From Marinococcus halotolerans DSM 16375 (GTDB lineage Bacteria > Bacillota > Bacilli > Bacillales > Marinococcaceae): 64,000 nucleotides of DNA. Shown here piece after piece: positions 34,028 through 42,576 of the stretch. The notes under the pieces were generated by a model. That model searched no databases, was not told the origin of the DNA, and saw only the letters and a program-made list of their open reading frames with translations. The stretch lies in NCBI RefSeq assembly GCF_000420725.1, contig NZ_ATVM01000014.1, forward strand, positions 1 through 64,000. Direction: 5' to 3'. How positions within the stretch are numbered: the stretch's first letter is position 1; each line of letters starts with the position of its first letter. A program made the translations under genes and the position numbers.

Positions 34028-35374
34028 ATGAGTACACCAGATTTTCGGGCCCGCTCGCCGTGGGCATCATTAACAGATGTAGACAAAGTACACGTTTCTC
34101 CAGTTTCACCTGGATCGATTCAGACCTCTTTGACGGTGCCGGGAAGCAAAAGCTTTACGAATCGGGCACTAATTATGGCTGCTCTCGCCGAAGGCACGTC
34201 CACCCTTTCAGGCATTTTAAAAAGCGACGACTCGTACTGGTGCCTTGGCGCTTTGCGGGCGCTTGGCGTAAAGTCCGAAGTAGAGGGTGATACGGTGACG
34301 ATCCACGGATGTGGGGGCCGGTGGCCGGAGGAGAACGCAGAGCTTTACATAGGTGCTGCCGGTACTACGGCCCGTTTCCTTCCGGGGCCGCTTGCAGCAG
34401 CCGGGAGCGGAGTTTACAAAGTGGAAGCGAGCAAACGAATGAGTGAACGTCCGGTGGAGCCGTTAATGGAAGCCCTGGAAACGCTCGGAGCCGATGTTCA
34501 TTACATAGATAAAAAAGGATTTTATCCGCTTGAAATCCATGCGGGCGGGCTCCCCGGTAAAGAAGTGACCATCTCCGGCAAATTATCGAGCCAGTTTATC
34601 AGCGGGCTGCTTTTGACGGGTGCCTATACAGAGGAAGGCCTGCGTATCCGGATTCCGGATTACATTGTGCAGCATGCGTATGTACACATTACGCTCGATT
34701 TAATGAATCAGTTCGGGGTGCCGGTTACATACAACGAGGATTTAACCGACATGCAGGTACCGGCAAAGAGCTTTCAGGGCCGGAGCATGGCGCTTGAAGC
34801 AGATGCGTCGACAGCCAGCTACTTTATGGCACTGGCGGCACTCACGGCCGGAACGGTCCGTATTAATAATTTAACAATGGACACCAATCAGCCGGATATA
34901 GGAATGGTGGATGTGTTCGAAAAAATGGGCTGCCGCGTGGAAAAGGGTGACACCTACATTGAAGTCACAGGTCCGGAACAGCTTTCGGGCGGGTTTGAGC
35001 TCAGCATGAAGGAAATGTCTGATCAGACGCTGACCGTTGCTGCCTTGGCTCCGTTTGCCGACGCCCCGATTACGGTCCGGGATGTGGAGCATATCCGTCA
35101 TCACGAATCAGACCGCATTCACGCAGCGTGTACAGAGCTCCAGAAAATGGGCATCCGGGTGGATGAATACTCGGACGGCCTGAAAATATACCCGGGAACG
35201 CCGATTGGCGTATCGCTTCATTCGTACGATGATCACCGGGTGGCTATGGCCCTTTCGCTGATTGGGGCGAAGGTGCCCGGAATCTATATTGAAGATCCGG
35301 GATGCGTGTCAAAAACGTGTCCAACCTTCTATGACTTGTTTGAAGCAGCCGGTGTACCGGTGAAATTTTCATAA
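34028..35374 (+). CDS. aroA: 3-phosphoshikimate 1-carboxyvinyltransferase (EPSP synthase), divergent class
   Basis: Shikimate-pathway enzyme of 448 residues that joins PEP to shikimate 3-phosphate. Catalytic marks are present: PGSKSFTNRAL, the Asp of EMSDQTLTVAA, ESDRI, DDHRVAM and SKTCP. The PEP/glyphosate loop is unusual: GAAGTTARFL instead of GNAGTAMRPL, so the usual Asn and Pro are replaced by Ala and Phe. The ATG at 34028 is chosen because GAGGAC lies about 10 bases upstream and the fold starts there. No other aro gene is in the window. Confidence 0.9.
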   Translation: MSTPDFRARSPWASLTDVDKVHVSPVSPGSIQTSLTVPGSKSFTNRALIMAALAEGTSTLSGILKSDDSYWCLGALRALGVKSEVEGDTVTIHGCGGRWPEENAELYIGAAGTTARFLPGPLAAAGSGVYKVEASKRMSERPVEPLMEALETLGADVHYIDKKGFYPLEIHAGGLPGKEVTISGKLSSQFISGLLLTGAYTEEGLRIRIPDYIVQHAYVHITLDLMNQFGVPVTYNEDLTDMQVPAKSFQGRSMALEADASTASYFMALAALTAGTVRINNLTMDTNQPDIGMVDVFEKMGCRVEKGDTYIEVTGPEQLSGGFELSMKEMSDQTLTVAALAPFADAPITVRDVEHIRHHESDRIHAACTELQKMGIRVDEYSDGLKIYPGTPIGVSLHSYDDHRVAMALSLIGAKVPGIYIEDPGCVSKTCPTFYDLFEAAGVPVKFS

Positions 35375-35410
35375 AAAAGAAGCCCTCTCCGCTTTTAGGA
35401 GGGGGCTTCT
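35372..35410 (-). terminator. Terminator of the Cys-rich copper protein gene
   Basis: AGAAGCCCTCTCC pairs with GGAGGGGGCTTCT (G-T and mismatch near the loop) in 35379-35410. The A tract at 35372-35378 is the T run of the minus strand; it also lies just after the aroA stop. Confidence 0.75.
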
Positions 35411-35420
35411 AGCGCAGAAA

Positions 35421-35759
35421 TTATGATGCGGCAAGCTCCCGGCAGGCTTTTTCACAGCGGTAGCAGGCATCTGCGCAGTCTTTGCAATGCTGATGATCGT
35501 GCTTGGCGCATTCATCCCCGCATGCTTTGCACGCCTCTGCACAAAGCTGAGCAGTCTCTTTCATCAACGGGCTGTTGGACTGGATGGCTTTAGCCGTCAG
35601 GGCACAAATGTCCGCGCATTCGCGGTCAAGACGTATACATTCGGCCATCATTTTCACGTCGTCCTCCTGCAGGCAGTCGTTAAAGCACTGATTGCACTGC
35701 TTCATACATTCGATGCAGGCTTCGAGGCATTCCTTCTGTGCAGCGTTCACACTCATCAT
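35421..35759 (-). CDS. Four-helix bundle Cys-rich copper-binding protein (DUF326)
   Basis: Small protein of up to 112 residues with repeated CxxC/CxxxC pairs (CLEACIECMKQCNQC, CADIC, CAEACKACGDEC, CKDCADAC and CEKAC) and an HDHQH segment. It belongs to the DUF326/Csp-like four-helix bundles that store Cu(I). No export signal is seen, so it is cytosolic. The start is uncertain: ATG-ATG at 35759/35756 sits on the AAAGGA site, while GTG at 35750 has better spacing. A CsoR-like operator lies upstream. Confidence 0.85.
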   Translation of the reverse strand: MMSVNAAQKECLEACIECMKQCNQCFNDCLQEDDVKMMAECIRLDRECADICALTAKAIQSNSPLMKETAQLCAEACKACGDECAKHDHQHCKDCADACYRCEKACRELAAS

Positions 35760-35781
35760 CCTTTCTCATATTAGGTGCTGG

Positions 35782-35806
35782 TATAGGGGTTCCCGGCAGG
35801 GGTATT
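35782..35806 (-). promoter_or_regulatory. Candidate CsoR (copper repressor) operator
   Basis: On the minus strand the region reads AAATACCCCTGCCGGGAA followed by CCCC-TATA, with G/C tracts flanked by TA. This resembles the TACCC(N)GGGTA type operators of CsoR. It lies 23-48 bases upstream of the Cys-rich copper protein gene. The palindrome is imperfect, so the call rests partly on context. Confidence 0.4.
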
Positions 35807-35861
35807 TATTCAAACGTAAAATATGTGGAAGCAGGAAGGCTTCACCTGCTTCTTTGTATCA

Positions 35862-36953
35862 TTATTTATAGGGATGCTGCTGGTAAAAGAAATTCGGGGT
35901 GTGCATGATATTGCGGTAGGAGCTGTGAAAAATATGAGTAGCGGCCGGCGATACCGGCGGGATCAGCCATGTCCAGTCACCGGTTACTTCCCGGCCTGCT
36001 TTTTGCTCCTGCTGCTCAAACCGGCCAAACTGCGAAGCAGCCGTGTGATGATCCACCATGCTGACGCCTGCTTTTTTATACGAATGCAGCACGGCGCGGT
36101 TCAGTTCGACAAGCGCCCGGTCCTTCCATAAACTTCCCGCATACGTCCGGTCGATGCCAAGCGCGTCTGCAACCTGCGGGAGCATATTGTAGCGATCCTC
36201 GTCTGCGAGGTTCCGGGCCCCAATCTCGGTTTCCATGTACCAGCCGTTAAACGGAGCGGCCGTATACGTGATGCCGCCGATTTCCATTTTCATATCCGAA
36301 ACAATCGGCACGGCGTACCATTTTAAACCGAGCGTGGAAAAAGCATCGCTATCCGGATGGGTAATCGGTACTTCGAGTACTTCTTCGGCCTTCAACGGGA
36401 ACCACTGGGGAGCGCCTTCGTTTACCTGAACGACCAGGGGAAGAAGGTCAAAGGATGTTTCTTCGCCCCTCCATCCCAGTGATTCACAGTACTTTGTGAA
36501 AGCAGCAGACTGCGGGTCGCCAATGATTTCTCCGTCCCGCTCGTAGCCGGCGTAGCGGATCAGCTGGTAGTTCCATATACGCATCCGCTCCTCCCCGTTT
36601 TTGACCGAAGGAAATACAGAGATCGTGGGAATAATTTTCCCGCCGTTTTCTGCGTAACGGATATGGTGGCGAAGCGCCCTGGCCGCCTGTTCTCCGGTAC
36701 GCACGTCCCGGCAGTCGATGACCTGCAGGCTTTTCCAGAAAAACCGGCCGATGCAGCGGTTGCTGTTGCGCCAGGAGACCTTCGCTCCAAATGCCAGCTC
36801 CTCAAACGTATGTTCATAATGCCCGGAAGCTTCAATCTCCTGCTCTACGTTTTCCCAGCGCGCCTGAAAAATTTCCGCTAGCTGGTCTGTTTCCCGGTAA
36901 TACTGCTCTAAAAATGCGTATGCGTCCTGTTTTAATTTTTCTATATTAGTCAT
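35862..36953 (-). CDS. nos: Nitric oxide synthase oxygenase
   Basis: Bacterial NOS of 363 residues that converts arginine to citrulline and NO, using a host reductase. The haem-ligating Cys67 lies in [10 protein letters not shown]. The substrate region contains [12 protein letters not shown] with the arginine-binding Glu. No reductase domain is present, as normal for Firmicutes. In Bacillus NO protects against oxidative stress and antibiotics. It is monocistronic and runs toward the copper protein gene on the same strand. The ATG has a weak GAGGTG site. Confidence 0.95.
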   Translation of the reverse strand: MTNIEKLKQDAYAFLEQYYRETDQLAEIFQARWENVEQEIEASGHYEHTFEELAFGAKVSWRNSNRCIGRFFWKSLQVIDCRDVRTGEQAARALRHHIRYAENGGKIIPTISVFPSVKNGEERMRIWNYQLIRYAGYERDGEIIGDPQSAAFTKYCESLGWRGEETSFDLLPLVVQVNEGAPQWFPLKAEEVLEVPITHPDSDAFSTLGLKWYAVPIVSDMKMEIGGITYTAAPFNGWYMETEIGARNLADEDRYNMLPQVADALGIDRTYAGSLWKDRALVELNRAVLHSYKKAGVSMVDHHTAASQFGRFEQQEQKAGREVTGDWTWLIPPVSPAATHIFHSSYRNIMHTPNFFYQQHPYK

Positions 36954-37085
36954 TATTTGTCTGCACCTCAGCTTTTGCCTTTTTTCCAGTATAAAGGTAT
37001 CAACTGCTATTATCGAAAAATCAATCTTACAAAAGCTATTTCCCGGGAAATAAACAGCTGTGGCAATGACAGATAAATGTACGAG

Positions 37086-37114
37086 TTGACACGTTCTTCA
37101 AGGAAGCGAATACT
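37086..37114 (+). promoter_or_regulatory. Sigma-A type promoter of the quinone reductase gene
   Basis: TTGACA (37086-37091) is a perfect -35, with 17 bases to AATACT (37109-37114, 5 of 6 to TATACT-like -10). It lies 35 bases upstream of the ATG at 37149. Confidence 0.65.
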
Positions 37115-37148
37115 GGAAACGAAAAATAAAGGGAAGCGAGTGATAGCA

Positions 37149-38123
37149 ATGAAAGCAGTAATTACTACAGAAAACGGCGGACCAGAGGTACTGCAGATTC
37201 AGGATCGTGAGGCTCCGAAGCCGGAGATGGACGAGGTGCTGATCAGGGTGAAGGCAGCAGCCGTGAACCGGACCGATATTTTAAACCGGGAGGGCAAGGC
37301 CGGATATATCGAAAACCCGGTGCTCGGCATTGAAGTGGCTGGCGTGGTGGAAGAAGCAGGCACTGAGAACCCGTTTTCGCCGGGCGACCGGGTAATGGGG
37401 CTCGTAAATGGCGGCGGCTACGCAGAGTATGCTGTTATGAGGGCCGACCGGGTGATGCGGATACCGGAGGCGTACACGTATGCTGAAGCAGCGGCCGTGC
37501 CGGAGGTATTCTTAACGGCCTATCAGACGCTTTATTGGATCGGGCACCTGAATCAGCACGAAGCCGTCCTCGTTCATGCCGGGGGAAGCGGTGTGGGCAC
37601 AGCGGCTATACAGCTAGCCACCCAGCTTTCCTCGGCCCGGGTAATTACCACCGCCGGGTCAGCGGAAAAGCTGGCATTCACCCAAAAGCTTGGCGCAGAT
37701 GTCTGCATTAACTATAAAGAACAGAATTTTGAGGAGGAGGTACTTGCAGCTACTGGCGATCAGGGAGTAAACGTGATTTTGGATTTTGTCGGAGCCTCGT
37801 ACTGGGAACAGAACCTAAAAAGCATTCAAACTGACGGCCGATGGGTGTTGATTGGCGTGCTTGGCGGGGCGAACGTGCCGAACGTGAATCTGATGAAGCT
37901 TTTAATGAAGCGCGTGCAGCTGACAGGGACGCTCCTTACGCCGCGGAGCGACGAATATAAAGCCGAGCTGAGCAGGGATTTTGTGAAGCATGCGATGCCG
38001 CATCTTGAGGACGGCTCCATTCGTCCTATCGTAGACACGGTATTTTCATTTGAACAGATCGCGGATGCGCACCGGCATATGCAGGATAATAAAAACATCG
38101 GAAAAATCATATTGGAATGGTAG
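37149..38123 (+). CDS. NAD(P)H:quinone oxidoreductase (PIG3/QOR type)
   Basis: Zinc-free MDR reductase of 324 residues. The GroES-like domain has AAAVNRTDILNREGK, and the cofactor site is VHAGGSGVGTAAIQLA (about 139-154). These proteins reduce quinones and guard against redox stress. The start at 37149 is preferred over an earlier frame that would run through the promoter. Terminator shared with convergent uvsE. Confidence 0.9.
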   Translation: MKAVITTENGGPEVLQIQDREAPKPEMDEVLIRVKAAAVNRTDILNREGKAGYIENPVLGIEVAGVVEEAGTENPFSPGDRVMGLVNGGGYAEYAVMRADRVMRIPEAYTYAEAAAVPEVFLTAYQTLYWIGHLNQHEAVLVHAGGSGVGTAAIQLATQLSSARVITTAGSAEKLAFTQKLGADVCINYKEQNFEEEVLAATGDQGVNVILDFVGASYWEQNLKSIQTDGRWVLIGVLGGANVPNVNLMKLLMKRVQLTGTLLTPRSDEYKAELSRDFVKHAMPHLEDGSIRPIVDTVFSFEQIADAHRHMQDNKNIGKIILEW

Positions 38124-38125
38124 AA

Positions 38126-38155
38126 AAAAAGAGCCTGAACCCAGGCTCTTTTTTA
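38126..38155. terminator. Bidirectional terminator
   Basis: AAGAGCCTG pairs with CAGGCTCTT around AACC (38129-38150), flanked by AAAAA on one side and TTTTT on the other; serves the quinone reductase gene and uvsE. Confidence 0.85.
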
Positions 38156-38161
38156 TGCTCT

Positions 38162-39124
38162 TTATTTCCACTGGAGCTCTGCCCCGCCGGTGCGTGTCAC
38201 GTTCCGCCGCGAAGCGAGGTCTTCGACAAGCTGCAGAAGCGCATAGTCCTTCTGCTTTGCTTCAATCATCCCGTCAATAGGCTCGCCGATCTGCTTTAAG
38301 GCCTGCAAAAACGGAAGATTAAACTCCGGATCCACGTAATCGGCATGGCTGCGGAAGGCCTCGGACGATTTCGGCGAGGAAAGATGGATTTTCGGCCGGC
38401 TGTCGGTATGGGCCCACGTATCGATGAACCGGGGCAGCAGCTCCTCCAGACGTTCATCCCCGGAATGGTTGGCCTCGAAGTGATGGTAATCAAACATCAT
38501 TGGAATATTTTCCTGTTCACAGACAGCGAGCACGTCGCCTGCAGTGTATGTCTTATCATCATTTTCGAGCGTCATCCGTGCCTTGATTTTTCCGGGCAGC
38601 TGCTGAAGGTTTTCGTGAAACCGTGCCACTGCCGCTTTTTTGTCTCCATAGGCTCCCCCGACGTGCAGGTTGATCCATGCCCTTTGTTCAAGACCCATTG
38701 CTTCGAGCATATGGTAATGATACTCCATGTCCTGTACGGCATTGGCGGTGACATGCGGCTTGTCGCTTGTAAATAACGTAAACTGGTTCGGATGAAAGCT
38801 TGGGCGGATATTGTGTTCACGCACGAGTCTGCCGATTTCCTTGTATAAATCCGCAAAAGGCGTTATGTAATCCCAGGCGGCGTCTTCATGCGTAGCGAGC
38901 GGCGCAAGCGAGGAAGAAAAACGGTACAAAGGAATGTCGTGGGCGATATTGTAGTGAAGCATGCGGATCGTATGCTCCAGGTTTAAACGGGTAACCTCCC
39001 GCAGCTTATCCTCGCGGCTTTCGGGGTCCATCTTCTGCCAGCGCGTCAGTGTCATTGTTTTTCCCGGGGAAGCGTTCCAGAGAGCGAGAGCCTGAGATAC
39101 GTATCCGAGTCGTAAAGTCATCAT
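38162..39124 (-). CDS. uvsE: UV DNA damage endonuclease
   Basis: UVDE enzyme of 320 residues that nicks DNA 5' of UV photoproducts, starting an alternative excision repair route. TIM-barrel marks are LRLGYVSQAL at the N-terminus, SFHPNQF, LHVGGAYGDK, LENDDKTYT and MFDYHHF, with metal-binding His and Glu residues. GGAGG sits 10 bases before the ATG at 39124; ATGs 6 bases upstream and 36 bases upstream are less likely. No LexA box was seen upstream. It is divergent from an ABC exporter operon. Confidence 0.93.
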   Translation of the reverse strand: MMTLRLGYVSQALALWNASPGKTMTLTRWQKMDPESREDKLREVTRLNLEHTIRMLHYNIAHDIPLYRFSSSLAPLATHEDAAWDYITPFADLYKEIGRLVREHNIRPSFHPNQFTLFTSDKPHVTANAVQDMEYHYHMLEAMGLEQRAWINLHVGGAYGDKKAAVARFHENLQQLPGKIKARMTLENDDKTYTAGDVLAVCEQENIPMMFDYHHFEANHSGDERLEELLPRFIDTWAHTDSRPKIHLSSPKSSEAFRSHADYVDPEFNLPFLQALKQIGEPIDGMIEAKQKDYALLQLVEDLASRRNVTRTGGAELQWK

Positions 39125-39223
39125 ATACATACTGCCTCCATTTTCAGTTCTTTGTTCCACATACCCAAAAACTCGCAGGCGTAGTCTTTAAAAGCAGAGA
39201 ATTAATTAAATAAATCGTGACTT

Positions 39224-39277
39224 AATTGAACGAATATTGTAAAATAGTTTAAACGATAATAATAAAAACGTTCAATT
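39224..39277. promoter_or_regulatory. Inverted repeats upstream of the ABC exporter operon
   Basis: AATTGAACG (39224-39232) and CGTTCAATT (39269-39277) are perfect inverted repeats 36 bases apart. A GTTTAAAC palindrome lies between (39247-39254), and a TGACTT/TAAAAT promoter-like pair with a 16-base spacer lies at 39218-39245. The arms may be sites for the TetR-family regulator encoded at the end of the operon. Confidence 0.4.
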
Positions 39278-39291
39278 TAGGGGGTGTAGAC

Positions 39292-40191
39292 GTGAATGAA
39301 CTGGTGAAATTAGAGGGCGTGTCAAAATATTTTGGGAAGCATGCGGCGCTTGAGCATGTGGATTTGACGATCCAAAACGGAGAAACGATAGGGTTTTTAG
39401 GTCCAAACGGCTCAGGAAAGTCCACCACGATCCGGGTAATGCTCGGTCTGCTGAAAAAAAGCGGCGGTGAAGTGAAGCTGTTTGGCAAAGATGCGTGGAC
39501 CGGGGCCGTAGATATCCATAAACGGGTAGCTTACGTACCGGGTGATGTGAACGTCTGGCCGAATTTAACCGGCGGCCAGGTGATTGATGTTCTCGGGAAG
39601 CTGCACGGTAAATTTAATGAGGAGAAACGCCAGCAGCTGATTGAACGCTTTCAACTCGACCCGCGGAAAAAAAGCAAAACGTATTCGAAGGGAAACCGGC
39701 AGAAGCTCGCGCTCATTACGGCGTTCGCCTCGGAAGCGGACCTGTATATTTTTGACGAACCGACCTCGGGCCTGGACCCGTTAATGGCCTCCATCTTCCG
39801 GGAGTGCGTACGGGAGCTAAAGCACGAAGGAAAGGCCGTACTGCTTTCGAGCCACATACTCGCAGAGGTGGAGGAGCTGTGTGATCGGGTCAGCATTATT
39901 AAAGAAGGAAAAATTATTGAATCCGGAACGCTTGAGGAGCTGCGGCATTTAACGCGTATTTCCATTACGGCAGAAACGAAGGAGACGGTCGCTTCTTTAG
40001 TGGAACGGAGCGATGTTCACCAGTGGGAAGCAGACGGTTCGAAGGTGCACTTTTACGTGGACGTGGAAGGGCTGGCGCCGGTCATGCAGAAGCTCGCGGC
40101 AGCAGGCGTGGTTTCATTGGAATCAAGGCCGCCGACGCTTGAAGAGATTTTTCTTCGCCATTATGAATCGAAGGCAGGGGAAGCAGGATGA
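39292..40191 (+). CDS. ABC exporter ATP-binding protein
   Basis: ATPase of 299 residues with Walker A GPNGSGKST, signature YSKGNRQKL (an S-K-G-N form instead of LSGGQ) and Walker B LYIFDEPTSGLDP. The C-terminal extension with TLEEIFLRHY is typical of polyketide/antibiotic-type ABC-2 exporters (tetronasin class). It starts with a GTG at 39292 and overlaps the permease gene by 4 bases. First gene of a three-gene unit closed by a TetR regulator. Confidence 0.88.
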   Translation: MNELVKLEGVSKYFGKHAALEHVDLTIQNGETIGFLGPNGSGKSTTIRVMLGLLKKSGGEVKLFGKDAWTGAVDIHKRVAYVPGDVNVWPNLTGGQVIDVLGKLHGKFNEEKRQQLIERFQLDPRKKSKTYSKGNRQKLALITAFASEADLYIFDEPTSGLDPLMASIFRECVRELKHEGKAVLLSSHILAEVEELCDRVSIIKEGKIIESGTLEELRHLTRISITAETKETVASLVERSDVHQWEADGSKVHFYVDVEGLAPVMQKLAAAGVVSLESRPPTLEEIFLRHYESKAGEAG

Positions 40192-41792
40192 ACATGTCAG
40201 TGTTCACAGGAACAGGCACTCTGTTTCGGATAATGATCCGGAAAGAAAGAGTTCGGCTGTCTATTTGGATCGTTTCGATTTCGGTGCTGTTTCTGCTCAG
40301 TATTCTCAGCTTTCCGGAAACGTATCCGACACAGGAAGACCGGCAGGGCCGGGCGCTTCTTTTAGAAAGTCCGGCACTCCGGGCGATGGCCGGGCCCGGC
40401 TACGGGATTGAGAATTATACGTTCGGTGCGATGATTACAAATGAGATGTTTTTATACGTGGCGGTCGCAGCTGCGTTTATGAGTATTTTCATGATTGTCC
40501 GCAATACAAGAGCAGAAGAGGAAAGCGGACTATCGGAGCTTGTGAAAGCAGGAGCTGTCGGCCGGGTCAGTATGTCTGCCGCTGCTTTTTTACTGATGGT
40601 GCTCTCAAATCTTTTCATCGCCGTCATTATCATCATCGGTATGCCTTATACGATAGAGGGACTCAGCTGGGAAGGGGCTTCAGCTTTCGGAATCGGGGTC
40701 GCCGGTGTCGGGATCATGTTTGGCACCATCAGCCTGTTGATGGCTCAGGTGAGTGAAAGTGCTGGAGCAGCGTCCGGCATCAGCTCTGCGCTGCTTGGCC
40801 TGGCATTTTTGTTCCGGGCTGTCGGCGACGTGGCTTCTGTAGATGCGTGGCGGTGGCTGTCTCCAATTGGATGGGGGCAGGCCATGCGCGCCTTCGTGGA
40901 CGAGCGCTGGTGGCCGCTCGGCTTGTTTGGCGGGGGTATTATACTACTCGCAGTGGCGGCCATTTATGTAGACTACCGCCGGGACGACGGGGCTGGTGTG
41001 CTGCGGGTACAGGGCGGAAAAGCCCGGGCCGGGGGCGGTCTGACCCACCTGCTTGGGCTGCAGAGCTTTTTATTTCGTTGGGTTTTTCTGAGTTGGGCAG
41101 CCGGAGCGGCTCTGTACGGAGTGGCGATGGGGGCCATAAGTGAAGAAGCTGCTGACTTTTTTGCGGATAATCCAATTGGAGAAGATTTTCTCGTACAGGC
41201 CGAGGGTGCTACGCTTGCAGAATCGCTATTTGCCACTTATATGGCATTTCTTGCAATGCTTGCAGCAGGCTATGCTCTGCAGGTGATGACCAAAATGCTC
41301 CGGGAGGAGAAGAGCGGCCGGGGAGAAATCCTGCTGGTTCAGTCTGTGCCGCGTCCGCGGTGGATGCTTGATTATCTCCTGATTTCCTGCGTGGGCAGTT
41401 TTATGCTGCTTGTGATCAGCGGCATAGGTGCCGGGGCGCTTTACGGCTACTACACTGACAGTGCAGACGGGGCATGGAAGGTGTTTTTCGCTGCCATCGC
41501 CCAGACGCCGGCTGTCTGGGTGTTTGTTGGCCTGGCGGCTTTGCTGATGGGCCTGTGGCCTAAGGCGCTGTCACTCGTCTGGCTTGTGTATACAGCGTTT
41601 ACCCTGATCGGGCTTATTGGGCCGCTGCTTCAGCTGCCGGAATGGGTGAGCGATATTTCACCATACGCCCAGATTCCGGGCGTGCCTGCAGAGGAGTGGA
41701 CAGTCTGGTCGACCGTCATTCTTCTGGCAGTATTCGCTGTTTTTACGGTCGTCGGAATGTATACAATTAGAAAAAGAGATTTGGTCATTTAA
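40188..41792 (+). CDS. ABC exporter permease
   Basis: Polytopic membrane protein of 534 residues with about 12 hydrophobic segments in two similar halves, as in tetronasin/TnrB3-type ABC-2 permeases. The start overlaps the ATPase stop as ATGA. Probably exports an antibiotic or lipid-like compound; no biosynthetic genes are nearby, so a resistance role is more likely than self-protection by a producer. Confidence 0.85.
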   Translation: MNMSVFTGTGTLFRIMIRKERVRLSIWIVSISVLFLLSILSFPETYPTQEDRQGRALLLESPALRAMAGPGYGIENYTFGAMITNEMFLYVAVAAAFMSIFMIVRNTRAEEESGLSELVKAGAVGRVSMSAAAFLLMVLSNLFIAVIIIIGMPYTIEGLSWEGASAFGIGVAGVGIMFGTISLLMAQVSESAGAASGISSALLGLAFLFRAVGDVASVDAWRWLSPIGWGQAMRAFVDERWWPLGLFGGGIILLAVAAIYVDYRRDDGAGVLRVQGGKARAGGGLTHLLGLQSFLFRWVFLSWAAGAALYGVAMGAISEEAADFFADNPIGEDFLVQAEGATLAESLFATYMAFLAMLAAGYALQVMTKMLREEKSGRGEILLVQSVPRPRWMLDYLLISCVGSFMLLVISGIGAGALYGYYTDSADGAWKVFFAAIAQTPAVWVFVGLAALLMGLWPKALSLVWLVYTAFTLIGLIGPLLQLPEWVSDISPYAQIPGVPAEEWTVWSTVILLAVFAVFTVVGMYTIRKRDLVI

Positions 41793-41820
41793 AGAAAGGA
41801 AAGGAATGGGGAAATAAGCG

Positions 41821-42429
41821 GTGGCATATAACAAAAAACGACGGACTACGAGAAAAAAGAAGGACCTGGTAGAAACCGCGCACCGTCTGTTTCTGCAGGA
41901 AGGGATTAAAGCGGTCACCATCGGGCAGCTGTGTTCGGAAGCCAGTGCAAGCAAGGCCACATTTTATAAATACTTTACAGATAAAGAAGGCATTTTAAGC
42001 GAAATGCTCGACGGCGTGATGCAGGAATCCAAAGACAAGATGGAAAAACTGATCGAGCAAAGCAGAAAGCACGGGATGACTGAAGAGATGCTTTTGAAGA
42101 TATTTGATATGAAGGAATACGAATCTTTTTTTCAATCGAGCTTTCTCACGGAATTAATGCAGGATTATCCGCATGTACTGGCCGATTACAGCAGCCGGGG
42201 CGAGAAAATAGTGATGCCGGCGTTCCGGGAGCTGGTGGAGCTGGCAAAAGAGCAGGGGATTCTCCGGGAAAATATAAATATTGATTTTTTCATGTCATAT
42301 GCGATCTCGCTCCGGCAGATGGTCGCCTACCGGATTCAGCAGGGGGAGGACGTGCCGGGCAGCATGACGCTTGAAGAATACCAGACACATTTTTATGATT
42401 TATTTTTGTACGGTATCGTTAAAAGATAA
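41821..42429 (+). CDS. TetR/AcrR-family transcriptional regulator
   Basis: Repressor of 202 residues. The N-terminal helix-turn-helix reads FLQEGIKAVTIGQLCSEAS with SKATFYKYF, followed by a helical ligand-binding domain. It starts with a GTG at 41821 after a weak site. It follows the exporter genes by 28 bases on the same strand, so it likely represses them and senses the exported compound. A terminator follows. Confidence 0.87.
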   Translation: MAYNKKRRTTRKKKDLVETAHRLFLQEGIKAVTIGQLCSEASASKATFYKYFTDKEGILSEMLDGVMQESKDKMEKLIEQSRKHGMTEEMLLKIFDMKEYESFFQSSFLTELMQDYPHVLADYSSRGEKIVMPAFRELVELAKEQGILRENINIDFFMSYAISLRQMVAYRIQQGEDVPGSMTLEEYQTHFYDLFLYGIVKR

Positions 42430-42437
42430 GCAGAAAG

Positions 42438-42465
42438 GCTGCCGGCTGCCGGCGGCTTTTTTTAT
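42438..42465 (+). terminator. Terminator after the TetR gene
   Basis: GCTGCCGG pairs with CCGGCGGC (one G-T pair) around CTG, followed by seven T. Confidence 0.75.
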
Positions 42466-42576
42466 GGTTGCTGGAATTTCCACTGGCGGCAGGATTACTT
42501 TTTCTGCTACAGTAAAAGTTAAAATAACCAATCATGTTAGAAAAGATTGGAGATGTATCACAAGGAGGCAGAAACG

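Noticed and set aside
39130-39170. LexA box upstream of uvsE
   Set aside because: GAACAAAGAAC is a direct repeat, not the GAAC-N4-GTTC palindrome.
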